A stretch of 64,000 nucleotides of DNA, from NCBI RefSeq assembly GCF_023715895.1, contig NZ_JAMBOO010000002.1:310001-374000 (forward strand). Direction: 5' to 3'. Each line of letters begins with the position of its first letter. Position 1 is the stretch's first letter. The notes under the pieces are model-generated. The model had not been told where the DNA came from, did not search any database, and saw only the letters and a list, made by a program, of their open reading frames with translations. This document shows, piece after piece, positions 18,738 to 26,920 of the stretch. The position numbers and the translations under genes were made by a program. The DNA is from Domibacillus indicus (GTDB lineage Bacteria > Bacillota > Bacilli > Bacillales > Domibacillaceae).

Positions 18738-19540
18738 AGCTGTCCTCCCCGCTGGCGATGTGCCCAATGATTAGTCGGTCCATGGCCTTCTCCGATATGA
18801 AGACCGTCTTCAATCGCCGCCTGAATAAAAGATTTAGCCGTTTGAGCCGCCGCGCGGACAGATGCACCCTTTGCAATCTCTGCTGTCATAGCTGCTGAAA
18901 AAGTACAGCCGGTTCCGTGAGTGTCTTTTGTATCAATCCGCCGGCCGGTAAACGTGTGGAACGCCGCCCCGTCATATAAAAGGTCGGATGTTTGATCTCC
19001 TTCCTCATGACCGCCTTTAATCAAGACGTTTTTCACTCCGTAAGAAGCAATCCGCTTTGCCGCTTCTTTTTTATCGGCTTCTGAACGAATGGTCATTCCT
19101 GTCAGCACTTCTGCTTCAGGAATATTAGGGGTCACAACAAGCGCAAGCGGAAGCAAAACCTTTTTCAATGCTTCAGATGCTTCCTTCTGCAGCAATGAGG
19201 CACCCCCTTTGGCAATCATCACAGGGTCAATGACAAGGTTGTGGCACTCGTATTTCCGGAGTGTCCAGGCAGCGGCTTCAATAATGCCAGCCGAAAACAG
19301 CATCCCTGTTTTCACGGCATTTACTCCGATGTCTGACAGTACCGCTTCAATTTGCTTTTCTACGGCTTCAGCTTCGATCGGATACACACCGTGTACCCCG
19401 AGTGTGTTTTGTGCTGTAACAGCCGTTAAAGCGGACGTGCCGTACACACCCAATTCTTGAAATGTTTTTAAATCCGCTTGGATGCCAGCGCCGCCTCCGC
19501 TGTCAGATCCTGCAATGGTTAATGCTTTGGCTACTGTCAT
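18734..19540 (-). CDS. thiD: Hydroxymethylpyrimidine (phosphate) kinase
   Basis: A ribokinase-fold enzyme of 268 residues that phosphorylates HMP and HMP-P. It begins with ALTIAGSDSGGGAGIQADLKTF, the HMP-binding segment of ThiD. It has VIDPVMIAKGG in the middle and the anion-hole motif DTHGTGCTFSAAM near the C-terminus. The start lies 1 nt after the thiM stop and the stop overlaps thiE. A thiM-thiD-thiE run is a salvage route from pyrimidine and thiazole precursors. Confidence 0.92.
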   Translation of the reverse strand: MTVAKALTIAGSDSGGGAGIQADLKTFQELGVYGTSALTAVTAQNTLGVHGVYPIEAEAVEKQIEAVLSDIGVNAVKTGMLFSAGIIEAAAWTLRKYECHNLVIDPVMIAKGGASLLQKEASEALKKVLLPLALVVTPNIPEAEVLTGMTIRSEADKKEAAKRIASYGVKNVLIKGGHEEGDQTSDLLYDGAAFHTFTGRRIDTKDTHGTGCTFSAAMTAEIAKGASVRAAAQTAKSFIQAAIEDGLHIGEGHGPTNHWAHRQRGGQL

Positions 19541-19541
19541 A

Positions 19542-20342
19542 TTAAAGCACCTCTACTTTTCCGTTTTCAATTATGTCCTGGCTGCTTGTTTGATAAAGTT
19601 GATTAATAAACCCGGCAGCAAACGTACCCGGTCCGTCTGCACCCGGCGCAGCGGCAGCACGTTCCGCAGCCACACCATAAAAGGACAGCGCTGCTGCAGC
19701 TGCTTTTGCGTAGTTTTTTTCAACCGCGCAGAAAGAAGCAATTACAGCCCCAAGAAGACAGCCTGTCCCTGTAACGCGCGTTAAAATAGGATGGCCGTTT
19801 TGAATGGCATATGCTTCTTCCCCAAACACACTATCTTCCTTGCCGGTAATCACACAAGTAAGGTTCAGCAATTCGGCTGCTTCCCTTGCCAGTTTGCGCA
19901 CATCTTCATTTCCGCCGCCGTCTACTCCTTTTACTTCAACGGACCGTCCGCACAGTACGGCAACTTCTCCTGCATTCCCGCGCAGTACATCCACTTTTAC
20001 CTCTGATAAAATGCGCTTGGCGCTTTCTGTGCGAAATAGAGTGGCTCCTGCCCCGACAGGATCAAACAAAACAGGAATCCCTTTTTCATTCGCTGCTTTC
20101 CCTGCTAAAATCATGGCTTCTACCTTAGAAGCTGAAAGTGTACCGATATTGAGGACAACGGCAGACGCAATACGGGCCATATCTGCTGCTTCTTCCACGG
20201 CATCAGCCATAACCGGGGAAGCACCCAGTGCAAGCAGGCCGTTTGCCGTAAAGTTTGTCACAACAGTGTTGGTTAAATTGTGAATAAGCGGCTTTTCCGC
20301 TCTTACTTTTTGGAGCAGCTGAGCTGCATCGTGATTATTCAT
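19542..20342 (-). CDS. thiM: Hydroxyethylthiazole kinase
   Basis: A 266-residue ribokinase-fold enzyme that phosphorylates 4-methyl-5-hydroxyethylthiazole. The N-terminal [23 protein letters not shown] block is diagnostic, followed by [11 protein letters not shown] and the C-terminal [11 protein letters not shown] anion hole. The start is ATG 20342, sharing one base with the thiW stop (TAATG). A longer upstream frame would overlap thiW and is rejected. Confidence 0.93.
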   Translation of the reverse strand: MNNHDAAQLLQKVRAEKPLIHNLTNTVVTNFTANGLLALGASPVMADAVEEAADMARIASAVVLNIGTLSASKVEAMILAGKAANEKGIPVLFDPVGAGATLFRTESAKRILSEVKVDVLRGNAGEVAVLCGRSVEVKGVDGGGNEDVRKLAREAAELLNLTCVITGKEDSVFGEEAYAIQNGHPILTRVTGTGCLLGAVIASFCAVEKNYAKAAAAALSFYGVAAERAAAAPGADGPGTFAAGFINQLYQTSSQDIIENGKVEVL

Positions 20343-20839
20343 TAGAAATGATCCTTTCGTTGAAACATTCTTGTTTTTTTCAAGCGGACGGCCAGAAGAA
20401 GACCAAGCACGGCCCCTGTCACGCTGCTGATGAGAAATGCCGGCATAAAGGCAAATGCGGCTGCTTTCATACCGAGAAATAAGTTGGCGATCGGTACAGA
20501 TACAAGCGAAGCGATCACGCCGGTTCCTGCTATTTCTCCCACTGCGGCAAGAGAAGGCTTCTTCCATTTTTGATAAGCATACCCGGCCAAAAGGGCACCA
20601 ATCATACTGCCTGGAAAAGCGAGAATCGTTCCAAGCCCTAATAGATTACGAACAGCTGCAATTAAAAAAGCGATGATGACTGCCGGGCCGGGACCGAGCA
20701 AAATGGCCGCCAGCACATTGATGGCATGCTGGACAGGAAAGGCTTTCGCCGCCCCTGCCGGAAACCAGATAAAAGTGGCGCCGAGAACGCCAATTGCGGC
20801 CAGGAGAGACATTACCGCCATTTTTTTAGGGGTAAACAA
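20342..20839 (-). CDS. thiW: ThiW-type ECF transporter S component (thiazole uptake)
   Basis: A 165-residue membrane protein with about five hydrophobic segments. It matches ThiW by its [18 protein letters not shown] region and [15 protein letters not shown] segment. As the S component it would bind the thiazole precursor and work with a shared ECF module encoded elsewhere. Its position directly ahead of thiM and behind a TPP riboswitch supports this. The start is TTG 20839, with AAGGAGG about 9 nt upstream. Confidence 0.88.
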   Translation of the reverse strand: MFTPKKMAVMSLLAAIGVLGATFIWFPAGAAKAFPVQHAINVLAAILLGPGPAVIIAFLIAAVRNLLGLGTILAFPGSMIGALLAGYAYQKWKKPSLAAVGEIAGTGVIASLVSVPIANLFLGMKAAAFAFMPAFLISSVTGAVLGLLLAVRLKKTRMFQRKDHF

Positions 20840-20860
20840 CTGATTTTTCCTCCTTCATAC

Positions 20861-20896
20861 AAAAAACGGCTCAGCAATACGCTGAACCGTTTTTTC
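20861..20896 (-). terminator. TPP-riboswitch terminator
   Basis: Arms AAAAACGGCTCAGC and GCTGAACCGTTTTT with a short loop and a T run on the minus strand, between the aptamer and the thiW ribosome binding site. Confidence 0.85.
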
Positions 20897-20904
20897 GTCA
20901 GTGA

Positions 20905-20990
20905 TTGCTACTTCCCTACGCCGGCATGATCCGGATCAGGTTATTGGGGTTAAGGACATTCCTCTCTCAGCCTGAAGGCACCCCCAGTAG
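20905..20990 (-). promoter_or_regulatory. TPP riboswitch (THI box)
   Basis: The minus strand reads CTGGGGGTGCC, GGCTGAGAG, AACCTGATCCGGATCATGCC and GGCGTAGGGAAGT in order, which is the THI-box consensus. With the terminator downstream it should repress thiWMDE when thiamine pyrophosphate is plentiful. Confidence 0.95.
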
Positions 20991-21071
20991 GCTTTTATGT
21001 ATGATGTGTTTTATTTTTACACAGTTGTATGAACCTCGTCAACTGTGCATCCGAAATACTCATTTTTTCCA

Positions 21072-21100
21072 TGAAAAAAGCCGGCAAAAGCCGGCTTTTG
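21072..21100 (-). terminator. Terminator of ppiB
   Basis: Arms AAAAGCCGGC and GCCGGCTTTT around AAAA, with a T run on the minus strand, just after the ppiB stop. Confidence 0.8.
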
Positions 21101-21106
21101 GTGTCA

Positions 21107-21544
21107 TTACGCGTCGAATACTTCTACCTTCTCCATTACATCGCCATTTTTCATAGACTTTACAGCTTCAATGCCTGATGTTACCTGGCCAAAAACAGTA
21201 TGAACGCCATTCAAATGAGGCTGCGGCTCATGAACGATAAAGAACTGGCTGCCGCCTGTGTCTCTTCCTGCATGTGCCATAGATAGAGACCCTTCCTGAT
21301 GTGTATGCGGGTTTCCTTCTGTTTCACATTTGATTGTGTAACCCGGACCGCCCATTCCTGTTCCAGTCGGATCGCCGCCCTGGCTTACAAATCCCGGAAT
21401 AACACGGTGGAATACAACACCGTTGTAAAATCCTTCATTCGCTAGTTTCTCGAAGTTTTCTACTGTACCCGGTGCTGCCTCCGGAAACAAATCGAATTCG
21501 ATTTTCGCTCCGTCTTTCATTTGAATATAGCCTTTTTTCGCCAA
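21107..21544 (-). CDS. ppiB: Peptidyl-prolyl cis-trans isomerase, cyclophilin type
   Basis: A cytoplasmic cyclophilin of 145 residues, close to the 143 of B. subtilis PpiB. The active-site blocks are present: [19 protein letters not shown] (with the catalytic Arg), [16 protein letters not shown] and HTVFGQV. The start is TTG 21544, where AAAGGAG lies 7 nt upstream; the longer ATG frame has no such site. It is a single-gene unit, divergent from the FtsH-like gene. Confidence 0.93.
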   Translation of the reverse strand: MAKKGYIQMKDGAKIEFDLFPEAAPGTVENFEKLANEGFYNGVVFHRVIPGFVSQGGDPTGTGMGGPGYTIKCETEGNPHTHQEGSLSMAHAGRDTGGSQFFIVHEPQPHLNGVHTVFGQVTSGIEAVKSMKNGDVMEKVEVFDA

Positions 21545-21652
21545 AGTAATCGCTCCTTTAAATTTAATCTTTCTTATCATACCACGCACCATTCGATTTT
21601 AAAACAAGAGTGTTTTCGGGCAGAAATGTTTTCCGCTTTCATCAAATCTCGT

Positions 21653-21672
21653 TTTCTCTTATAATAGAGAAA
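21653..21672. promoter_or_regulatory. 20-bp palindrome centred on a -10 element
   Basis: TTTCTCT, TATAAT, AGAGAAA: two perfect 7-bp arms enclose a consensus -10 hexamer, 25 bp before the FtsH-like start. It could be an operator for a dimeric repressor, or chance. Confidence 0.4.
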
Positions 21673-21696
21673 GACTAAAAAGGGAGTGTGATGTCG

Positions 21697-23400
21697 ATGT
21701 TAACACGTCCCGGACTGTGGTGGAAAGCAGCGATTGCTTTTTCGCTGCTCATAGCAGCCGTTGTATTTTTATATGTACGGGATACGAATCAAGCGACTGT
21801 CGTTCCGTTTTCATCGGTTGAATCTATTATTCAAAAAGAAAACGGAAAAGTAGTTGAGCTGGAGGAGCACCCTGACGGCAAGCTGCATATTTCCACACAA
21901 AACGGCGAGTTTACTTCTTATATTTCTCCGGGAAGCGATGCAGTTGACGAATTGAACAAAACATACAATATTCGCTATGAATATGTAAAAGCCAATCCAT
22001 ATGAAAGCTGGATTATTGTACTTGTTCTGTTAACAGCATCGGCCATTGGGTTTTACATTTACCGAAAAAAAGGCGGCGGCATGGGTGTGGCTCACTCAAT
22101 GAAAAACAGCCTTTCACAGGCCCGTCCCCTTCCAGATATTACGCTTGATGATGTCGGCGGTCTTGCGGATGAGATGAAGGAAGATATTCTGCAGACGCTG
22201 TCGATTTTAAAAGAAAGAGATTTATCTACCCGCCTGGGCCTTGAACCGCCGCGCGGTATTCTTCTATACGGACCGCCGGGCACAGGAAAAACGCTGCTCG
22301 CTCAGGCTATTGCCCGTGAAATTGGCGCTTCTTTCTTCTCATCAAGCGGTTCCGCTTTTACAGAGCTGTTTGTCGGTGTTGGTGCATCGCGTGTGCGCAG
22401 CTTGTTTACAGAAGCACGCAAACAAAAACCAGCTGTTATTTTTATTGATGAAGTTGATGCATTAGCCGGGCGCCGGAAAACACACGGCGGCGAGGAAGGC
22501 GAAAAAACACTGACTGAGCTGCTTGTCCAGCTTGACGGCGGCCTTGACAATGATGGCATTCTGTTTATCGCTGCGACAAACCGGCGCGACATGCTTGATG
22601 AAGCCTTTCTCCGCCCCGGCCGTATTGATTTCTCGTTCCATGTGACTTTGCCGGATGCAAAAGGACGGAAAGAAATTATTGATATTCACGCTAAAGGAAG
22701 AAAATTAACTGACAACGCCGCCGCCATGCTTCAGGATCTGGCAGAGTCTACCGTCGGCTTTTCCGGAGCTGAATTGTCGGCGCTGTTTGAAACGGCAAGC
22801 CGCAATGCCATTCGAAGCGGGCGTGATACGATTGGAAAAGAAGATTTTGACTATGCGCTCGACCGCACCATTTTGGGCACAACAACGCGGCCGCTTGCAG
22901 ATCCTGCTACAAAGCGGCGTGTGGCGATCCATGAAGCCGGCCATGCTCTTGTAGCTGCTCTTACGAAGCCCGGCTCTGTCCGCAAGGCTACGATCATTCC
23001 ACGTGGACAAGCGCTTGGTTATGTTGCTCCTGTGCCAAAAGAGCTTCATTTATCAACGGCCAGCGAATTGATTGACCAGGTCGCTATGATTCTTTCAGGC
23101 GGGGTAGCAGAGCGCCTTTACCTTGGTGAGCATTCAATTGGCGTAAGCGGTGATGTTCAGCAGGCAAAACAGATCTTAGAACGCATGGTAGATACTGGTA
23201 TTTTCCAGGATCGTTTTTCCCTGACATTCCGTCAAGCAGACAAGGAAACAAAAATGAATGAGCTGTTTGAAGTCGCACTCGAACGGTCCCAAACATTAAT
23301 TGAGGAAAACCGAGAGGCGTTCGAACGGCTCGTAGAAGATTTAATGACCAAAGAAACGCTTGAAGGCACAGAAATCGAAATGCTCATTTACCAGCACTAA
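21697..23400 (+). CDS. FtsH-like membrane AAA+ zinc metalloprotease (paralogue)
   Basis: A membrane-anchored AAA protease of about 567 residues. There are two N-terminal membrane segments (about 9-26 and 105-121) around a short extracytoplasmic domain. The AAA module follows, with Walker A GPPGTGKT (192-199), Walker B IFIDE (248-252) and ATNRRDMLDEAFLRPGRID. The protease has HEAGH (412-416) and a downstream SGDVQQA Asp as third zinc ligand. It is intact but shorter than housekeeping FtsH (around 630-670) and lacks the hpt-tilS neighbourhood, so it is probably a second, specialised FtsH. The start is ATG 21697 (AGGGAG 10 nt upstream); ATG 21691 and GTG 21688 are also possible. Confidence 0.85.
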   Translation: MLTRPGLWWKAAIAFSLLIAAVVFLYVRDTNQATVVPFSSVESIIQKENGKVVELEEHPDGKLHISTQNGEFTSYISPGSDAVDELNKTYNIRYEYVKANPYESWIIVLVLLTASAIGFYIYRKKGGGMGVAHSMKNSLSQARPLPDITLDDVGGLADEMKEDILQTLSILKERDLSTRLGLEPPRGILLYGPPGTGKTLLAQAIAREIGASFFSSSGSAFTELFVGVGASRVRSLFTEARKQKPAVIFIDEVDALAGRRKTHGGEEGEKTLTELLVQLDGGLDNDGILFIAATNRRDMLDEAFLRPGRIDFSFHVTLPDAKGRKEIIDIHAKGRKLTDNAAAMLQDLAESTVGFSGAELSALFETASRNAIRSGRDTIGKEDFDYALDRTILGTTTRPLADPATKRRVAIHEAGHALVAALTKPGSVRKATIIPRGQALGYVAPVPKELHLSTASELIDQVAMILSGGVAERLYLGEHSIGVSGDVQQAKQILERMVDTGIFQDRFSLTFRQADKETKMNELFEVALERSQTLIEENREAFERLVEDLMTKETLEGTEIEMLIYQH

Positions 23401-23432
23401 AAAAAGCCTCCTTTTAAAAGGAGGCTTTTTTG
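23399..23432. terminator. Bidirectional terminator
   Basis: Arms AAAAAGCCTCCTTTT and AAAAGGAGGCTTTTT, between the FtsH-like gene and the convergent ABC transporter operon. Confidence 0.88.
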
Positions 23433-24155
23433 TTATAGTACCTTGCTTAAAAAGGCTTTCGTCCGTTCGTGCTGAGGAGCATCAAACAGCGCTTTCGGTT
23501 CGTTTTGTTCCACTACATAGCCATTATCCATAAAAATAACCCGGTCGCCCACCTCGCGGGCAAAGCCCATTTCATGCGTTACGACAATCATGGTCATTCC
23601 GTCCTTAGCCAGCTGCTTCATGACTTCCAGCACTTCCCCGACCATTTCAGGGTCAAGAGCCGATGTTGGTTCATCAAACAGCATGACCTTCGGCTCCATG
23701 GCAAGTGCACGCGCAATCGCCACACGCTGCTTTTGTCCCCCGGAAAGTGAATCCGGATAAGCAGAGGCTTTTTCGGCAAGACCTACTTTGGCCAGCAGGA
23801 CCCGCGCTTTTTCTTCTGCTTCTGCTTTTTTTACCCCCCGTACATTGATGGGGGCGAGTGTAACATTTTCAAGAATCGTTTTGTGAGGGAATAAGTTAAA
23901 GTGCTGAAATACCATTCCTACGTCTGTTCGAACCTCGTTAATATTTGTTTTCTTATCGGTTAAATCTTTTCCATCAATGATTACGTGCCCGCCATTAATT
24001 GTTTCCAGCATGTTTAAGCAGCGGATAAACGTTGATTTTCCTGATCCGGATGGACCAATAACCACTACCACTTCCTGCGGTGATACATCAAGGGAAATGT
24101 CTTTCAGCACTTCATTGTCGCCAAAAGATTTTTTTAAGTTTTTAACGCTTATCAT
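23433..24155 (-). CDS. Polar amino acid ABC transporter, ATP-binding protein
   Basis: A 240-residue GlnQ/ArtM-type ATPase. It has Walker A GPSGSGKS (about 33-40), the Q-loop [10 protein letters not shown], the signature [15 protein letters not shown], Walker [13 protein letters not shown] and the H-loop VVTHEMGFA. It energises import by the upstream permease and binding protein. Its start overlaps the permease stop by 14 bases. It is the last gene of the three-gene operon. Confidence 0.93.
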   Translation of the reverse strand: MISVKNLKKSFGDNEVLKDISLDVSPQEVVVVIGPSGSGKSTFIRCLNMLETINGGHVIIDGKDLTDKKTNINEVRTDVGMVFQHFNLFPHKTILENVTLAPINVRGVKKAEAEEKARVLLAKVGLAEKASAYPDSLSGGQKQRVAIARALAMEPKVMLFDEPTSALDPEMVGEVLEVMKQLAKDGMTMIVVTHEMGFAREVGDRVIFMDNGYVVEQNEPKALFDAPQHERTKAFLSKVL

Positions 24156-24807
24156 CAGTGCTTAATCTCCTTTCAACATAATTCATCAAGTAGGTAAGTG
24201 ACAGTGTCAGTACAAGATAAATAAGTGCAACGGTCAGGTACGGCTCCCATACACGAATATACTGGCCTGCCGCAGCACGGCCCCAATACATCAGTTCAGG
24301 CGCAGCCAGCACCGAACCGAGTGAAGATTCTTTTAGTAACACGATAAATTCATTGCCGAGCGGCGGAATTACACGCTTAAACGCCTGCGGCAAAATAACG
24401 AGTTTCATCGCCTGCACGCGCGTCATCCCAAGAGAGCGCGCAGCTTCCATCTGCCCTTTATCAATAGATTGAATACCTGCCCGGAAAATTTCCGCAATAT
24501 ATGCTGCCGCATTCAGAGACAATCCAATCACAAGAGATACAACGGGGTTAGAAGGCGACATAAACAACGGTACTATCCCAAAATGAATAATTAATAGCTG
24601 TACAAGGAGCGGTGTTCCCCGGAAAATATTAATATAAATATTAAAGGGAAGACGAATCCATCTATTAGTTGACATTTTTCCGAGCGCGATAAAAAGCCCG
24701 AGTACAAGCCCGGCCAGCACACCGGCAAGGGAAACACCGAGCGTGACTTTTAAGCCCTGCAGAAAAAACGGCATATAATCTGTGATAATATCAAAACGAA
24801 AATCCAT
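24142..24807 (-). CDS. Polar amino acid ABC transporter, permease
   Basis: A HisM/GlnP-type permease of 221 residues with about five membrane segments. The cytoplasmic EAA-loop is visible as [25 protein letters not shown]. The start is ATG 24807, preceded by AAAGGAG; an in-frame ATG six codons earlier sits ahead of that site. It lies downstream of the binding-protein gene, with a hairpin between them. Confidence 0.92.
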   Translation of the reverse strand: MDFRFDIITDYMPFFLQGLKVTLGVSLAGVLAGLVLGLFIALGKMSTNRWIRLPFNIYINIFRGTPLLVQLLIIHFGIVPLFMSPSNPVVSLVIGLSLNAAAYIAEIFRAGIQSIDKGQMEAARSLGMTRVQAMKLVILPQAFKRVIPPLGNEFIVLLKESSLGSVLAAPELMYWGRAAAGQYIRVWEPYLTVALIYLVLTLSLTYLMNYVERRLSTDDKR

Positions 24808-24827
24808 TTTTTTCTCTCCTTTCATAG

Positions 24828-24866
24828 AAAATGGCTGCCCGTTAAGAAATGGACAGCCGTTTTTTT
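24828..24866 (-). terminator. Hairpin between binding-protein and permease genes
   Basis: On the minus strand, arms GGCTGTCC and GGGCAGCC enclose 10 nt and are followed by ATTTTCT. The weak T tract suggests partial termination or mRNA 3'-end protection. That would give more binding protein than permease, as is common in such operons. Confidence 0.55.
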
Positions 24867-25683
24867 ATTGCGCTGCTTTTTTTAAAGTTTCCATATCTGG
24901 CGCTTCATCAAACCATTTTTCGTATATTTCAGCATATTTACCGTTTTCGTAAAGCGTATTTAATGCTTTGTCAAAATCGTCCTTATACTCGCTTCCTTTC
25001 GGGAAAGCAATACCGTAGTATTCAGCTGCAAACTGATCATCTGTGACCGTTTTAACACCGGCATTCGGATTTGATTTTTCATATTCAAGTGCTACTGCAA
25101 TATCTGTTACTACAGCTTCAACATCTCCACTTTGAAGAGCTTGGAACATCAGAGCGGCTGTTTCATATTTTGAAATAGCATTGTTGTTTACACCCACGAT
25201 GCCTTCAGCTGCAAATTGTCCAGTTGTCCCATTTTGAACGCCAATTTTCTTGCCTTTTAAATCTTCCGCTGCTTTAATGTCTGTTCCTTCTTTGTAGATG
25301 ATCATCGTTACAGATTCAAAATATGGAACAGAGAAATCATATGTTTCTTTACGTTCATCGGTGATAGTGATGCCTGACATGCCGATATCAAGCTGTCCGC
25401 TTTGAAGACCGGCAAGCATGGAATCCCATCCTGTATTTTGAATGTTGACGTCATAGCCAGCTTCTTCTGCTGCGGCATTTAAAAGATCTACGTCAAATCC
25501 GGACACTTCACCTTTATCCATAAATTCAAACGGAGCGAATGTAGCTTCCGTTCCAACATTAAGTACCTTTTTCTCTTCAGAAGGACTGCTGCCCTTTTCT
25601 TCTTCTTCGCCGCCGCACGCTGCTAACAGCAAAGCAGTGCTGGCCATGATAGCGGCTGCTGCTTTTTTAAATGAATAGGTCAT
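24865..25683 (-). CDS. Amino acid ABC transporter substrate-binding lipoprotein
   Basis: A family-3 solute-binding protein of 272 residues. It has a lipoprotein signal peptide ending in the lipobox LAAC (Cys around residue 22), an acidic linker (GGEEEEKGSSPSEE), and a mature domain with DVDLLNAAAEEAGYDVN and GLQSGQLDIGMSGITIT, typical of polar amino acid binders. It is anchored to the outer face of the membrane. Arginine is a reasonable guess because ArgR-like boxes lie upstream, but glutamine, cystine or histidine cannot be excluded. Confidence 0.9.
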   Translation of the reverse strand: MTYSFKKAAAAIMASTALLLAACGGEEEEKGSSPSEEKKVLNVGTEATFAPFEFMDKGEVSGFDVDLLNAAAEEAGYDVNIQNTGWDSMLAGLQSGQLDIGMSGITITDERKETYDFSVPYFESVTMIIYKEGTDIKAAEDLKGKKIGVQNGTTGQFAAEGIVGVNNNAISKYETAALMFQALQSGDVEAVVTDIAVALEYEKSNPNAGVKTVTDDQFAAEYYGIAFPKGSEYKDDFDKALNTLYENGKYAEIYEKWFDEAPDMETLKKAAQ

Positions 25684-25762
25684 GTAAAAATCCCCTTTGA
25701 TTTTTTTATATAGTACGATAATACTCTTTCCGCTTTAAAAACTCAATCATTTTTTATGCATT

Positions 25763-25789
25763 TGTTTATTTTTATACATGAATATTCAT
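25763..25789. promoter_or_regulatory. Candidate ArgR/AhrC boxes ahead of the ABC transporter
   Basis: The minus strand of 25763-25780 starts CATGTATAAAAAT, close to the Bacillus ARG box CATGAATAAAAATKCAAK. It runs directly into the perfect palindrome ATGAATATTCAT (25778-25789). Two adjacent boxes about 80-105 bp upstream of the binding-protein start would suit an ArgR hexamer. Judged by eye. Confidence 0.4.
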
Positions 25790-25933
25790 CGAAAATGCGC
25801 ATTTTTTGCATTTTATTACAGAATACTGAATAGATTTTGCATAAAGAACGAATTTTCTGAATAGTATTAAGTAAAGCGGAATGCTCTTTTATTCTGTACA
25901 AAAATACGCAGTTCATGCTTCCTTAACTTCTTA

Positions 25934-25962
25934 TTGACAATGATTATCATTCCCTTTAAGAT
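25934..25962 (+). promoter_or_regulatory. SigA promoter of the Fur-box gene
   Basis: TTGACA (25934-25939), a 17-bp spacer and TAAGAT (25957-25962), about 34 bp before the start codon. The spacer is almost wholly occupied by the Fur box. Confidence 0.65.
25936..25954. promoter_or_regulatory. Fur box
   Basis: The 19-mer GACAATGATTATCATTCCC matches the Fur consensus GATAATGATTATCATTATC at 16 of 19 positions, with the core AATGATTATCATT intact. It covers the promoter spacer, so Fur with iron should block transcription of the gene downstream. Confidence 0.75.
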
Positions 25963-25996
25963 GAAAGAAGAACGACGATGAAAAGAGGGAGACTGC

Positions 25997-26476
25997 ATGA
26001 ATGGAATGCTTCATGGACTCAAAGACATCCATATGGTTATCGCCAACAGCCGAAAGCTGGGTGGTGCTGCGGAAGCCGAGTCGATTACACTTTCATCCGG
26101 TGAAACATATACCAATCCGGTTTTTACAAATGTTGATTTGTCCCAGGGAAAATACATTTCGTTCAGCTTTGTGGCAGATAGCGGCGAAAACGTTACAGCA
26201 CACGTTGATCAAATCGGCGTCATGCGGGGACTTCGCCATAAATTGATCTGCCAGCTTCAAAATGCAGCCGTTCGAGAAATACTGACAGAAGAAACCCTTC
26301 GCTACTTGCGTAAGCTGTGTGAAGTAAATGAAGGATTTGTCACTCACTCCTTTAAAAAAGAAGCATTAAAGCTTGTACGGGACGTCAGTATAGACGAACT
26401 GGAAAAGCGGCATGTTCATTTGCCATTTGCGATTGAATCGAATGTAGTTGCCATCAATATGAAAAAATTTGCTTAA
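25997..26476 (+). CDS. Unknown 159-aa protein under a Fur box, facing the encapsulin operon
   Basis: I recognise no family. The protein has no signal peptide or membrane span. The N-terminal half looks beta-rich (a stretch around residues 29-70 with SITLSSGETYTNPVF and KYISFSFVADSGENVTAHVD). The C-terminal half is helical and charged, with two Cys (in HKLICQL and RKLCEV). It starts at ATG with GGGAG 5 nt upstream. A near-consensus Fur box over its promoter predicts expression under iron starvation. Its stop faces the end of the encapsulin operon across two back-to-back terminators. A role in iron release or metabolism tied to the compartment is a hypothesis from regulation and position only. 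Confidence 0.7.
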   Translation: MNGMLHGLKDIHMVIANSRKLGGAAEAESITLSSGETYTNPVFTNVDLSQGKYISFSFVADSGENVTAHVDQIGVMRGLRHKLICQLQNAAVREILTEETLRYLRKLCEVNEGFVTHSFKKEALKLVRDVSIDELEKRHVHLPFAIESNVVAINMKKFA

Positions 26477-26485
26477 TATATAACC

Positions 26486-26510
26486 AGCCTTGTTAAAAGG
26501 CTTTTTTTTA
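26486..26510 (+). terminator. Terminator of the Fur-box gene
   Basis: Arms AGCCTT and AAGGCT around 5 nt, followed by a T run. Confidence 0.75.
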
Positions 26511-26512
26511 TG

Positions 26513-26549
26513 TGAAAAACAGGGTGCCCAATCGGCTTCCCTGTTTTTT
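26513..26549. terminator. Terminator of the encapsulin operon
   Basis: Arms AAAAACAGGG and CCCTGTTTTT with a 14-nt loop and A/T runs on both sides, between the ferredoxin stop and the convergent gene. Confidence 0.75.
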
Positions 26550-26551
26550 TT

Positions 26552-26920
26552 TTACGCTTCTCTAATGACCGCCTGGCAGGCCAGCCTGCGTAAAGAAGCG
26601 CCGAGCTTTTTTTGTTCGGCTTCATTTTTAAGTGAGAGAAAGGTTTCTCCTGAAAGAATATCCACAGCACACCGGCCGCATGTTCCTTTACGGCATTTGT
26701 AATCTATGCTGCACCCTTGTTCAAGCGCCGCATCGAGCAGTGTAATACCCGGCTTGACTGATACAGTGCAGGAGGCTTCTTTTTGCTTCCATTGAACAGC
26801 TGCTGCCAGCTTATCGAGAAATGGCTGTTTTCCTTCCGCCAGGCGGGCCGGCGGCTCCAGCGGTGCACGCCGTGTTTCCCTGCCTGGAATGAGCGAACCG
26901 ACCGTCCACTCCCTATTCAT
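26552..26920 (-). CDS. [2Fe-2S] ferredoxin with N-terminal encapsulin targeting motif
   Basis: A 122-residue plant-type ferredoxin. The cluster ligands are C76, C81, C84 and C115 (CRKGTCGRC then LACQ). Unlike ordinary ferredoxins it has an N-terminal extension beginning MNREWTVGSLIPGR. TVGSL (residues 6-10) is the same core as the cargo-loading peptide at the C-terminus of the IMEF protein encoded in the same operon. This predicts that the ferredoxin is packed inside or docked to the shell, where it could deliver electrons to reduce and mobilise stored Fe(III). Its ATG overlaps the encapsulin stop, with only a weak AAGAG ahead, so expression is probably by translational coupling. ATG 26923 is an alternative start. 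Confidence 0.9.
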   Translation of the reverse strand: MNREWTVGSLIPGRETRRAPLEPPARLAEGKQPFLDKLAAAVQWKQKEASCTVSVKPGITLLDAALEQGCSIDYKCRKGTCGRCAVDILSGETFLSLKNEAEQKKLGASLRRLACQAVIREA

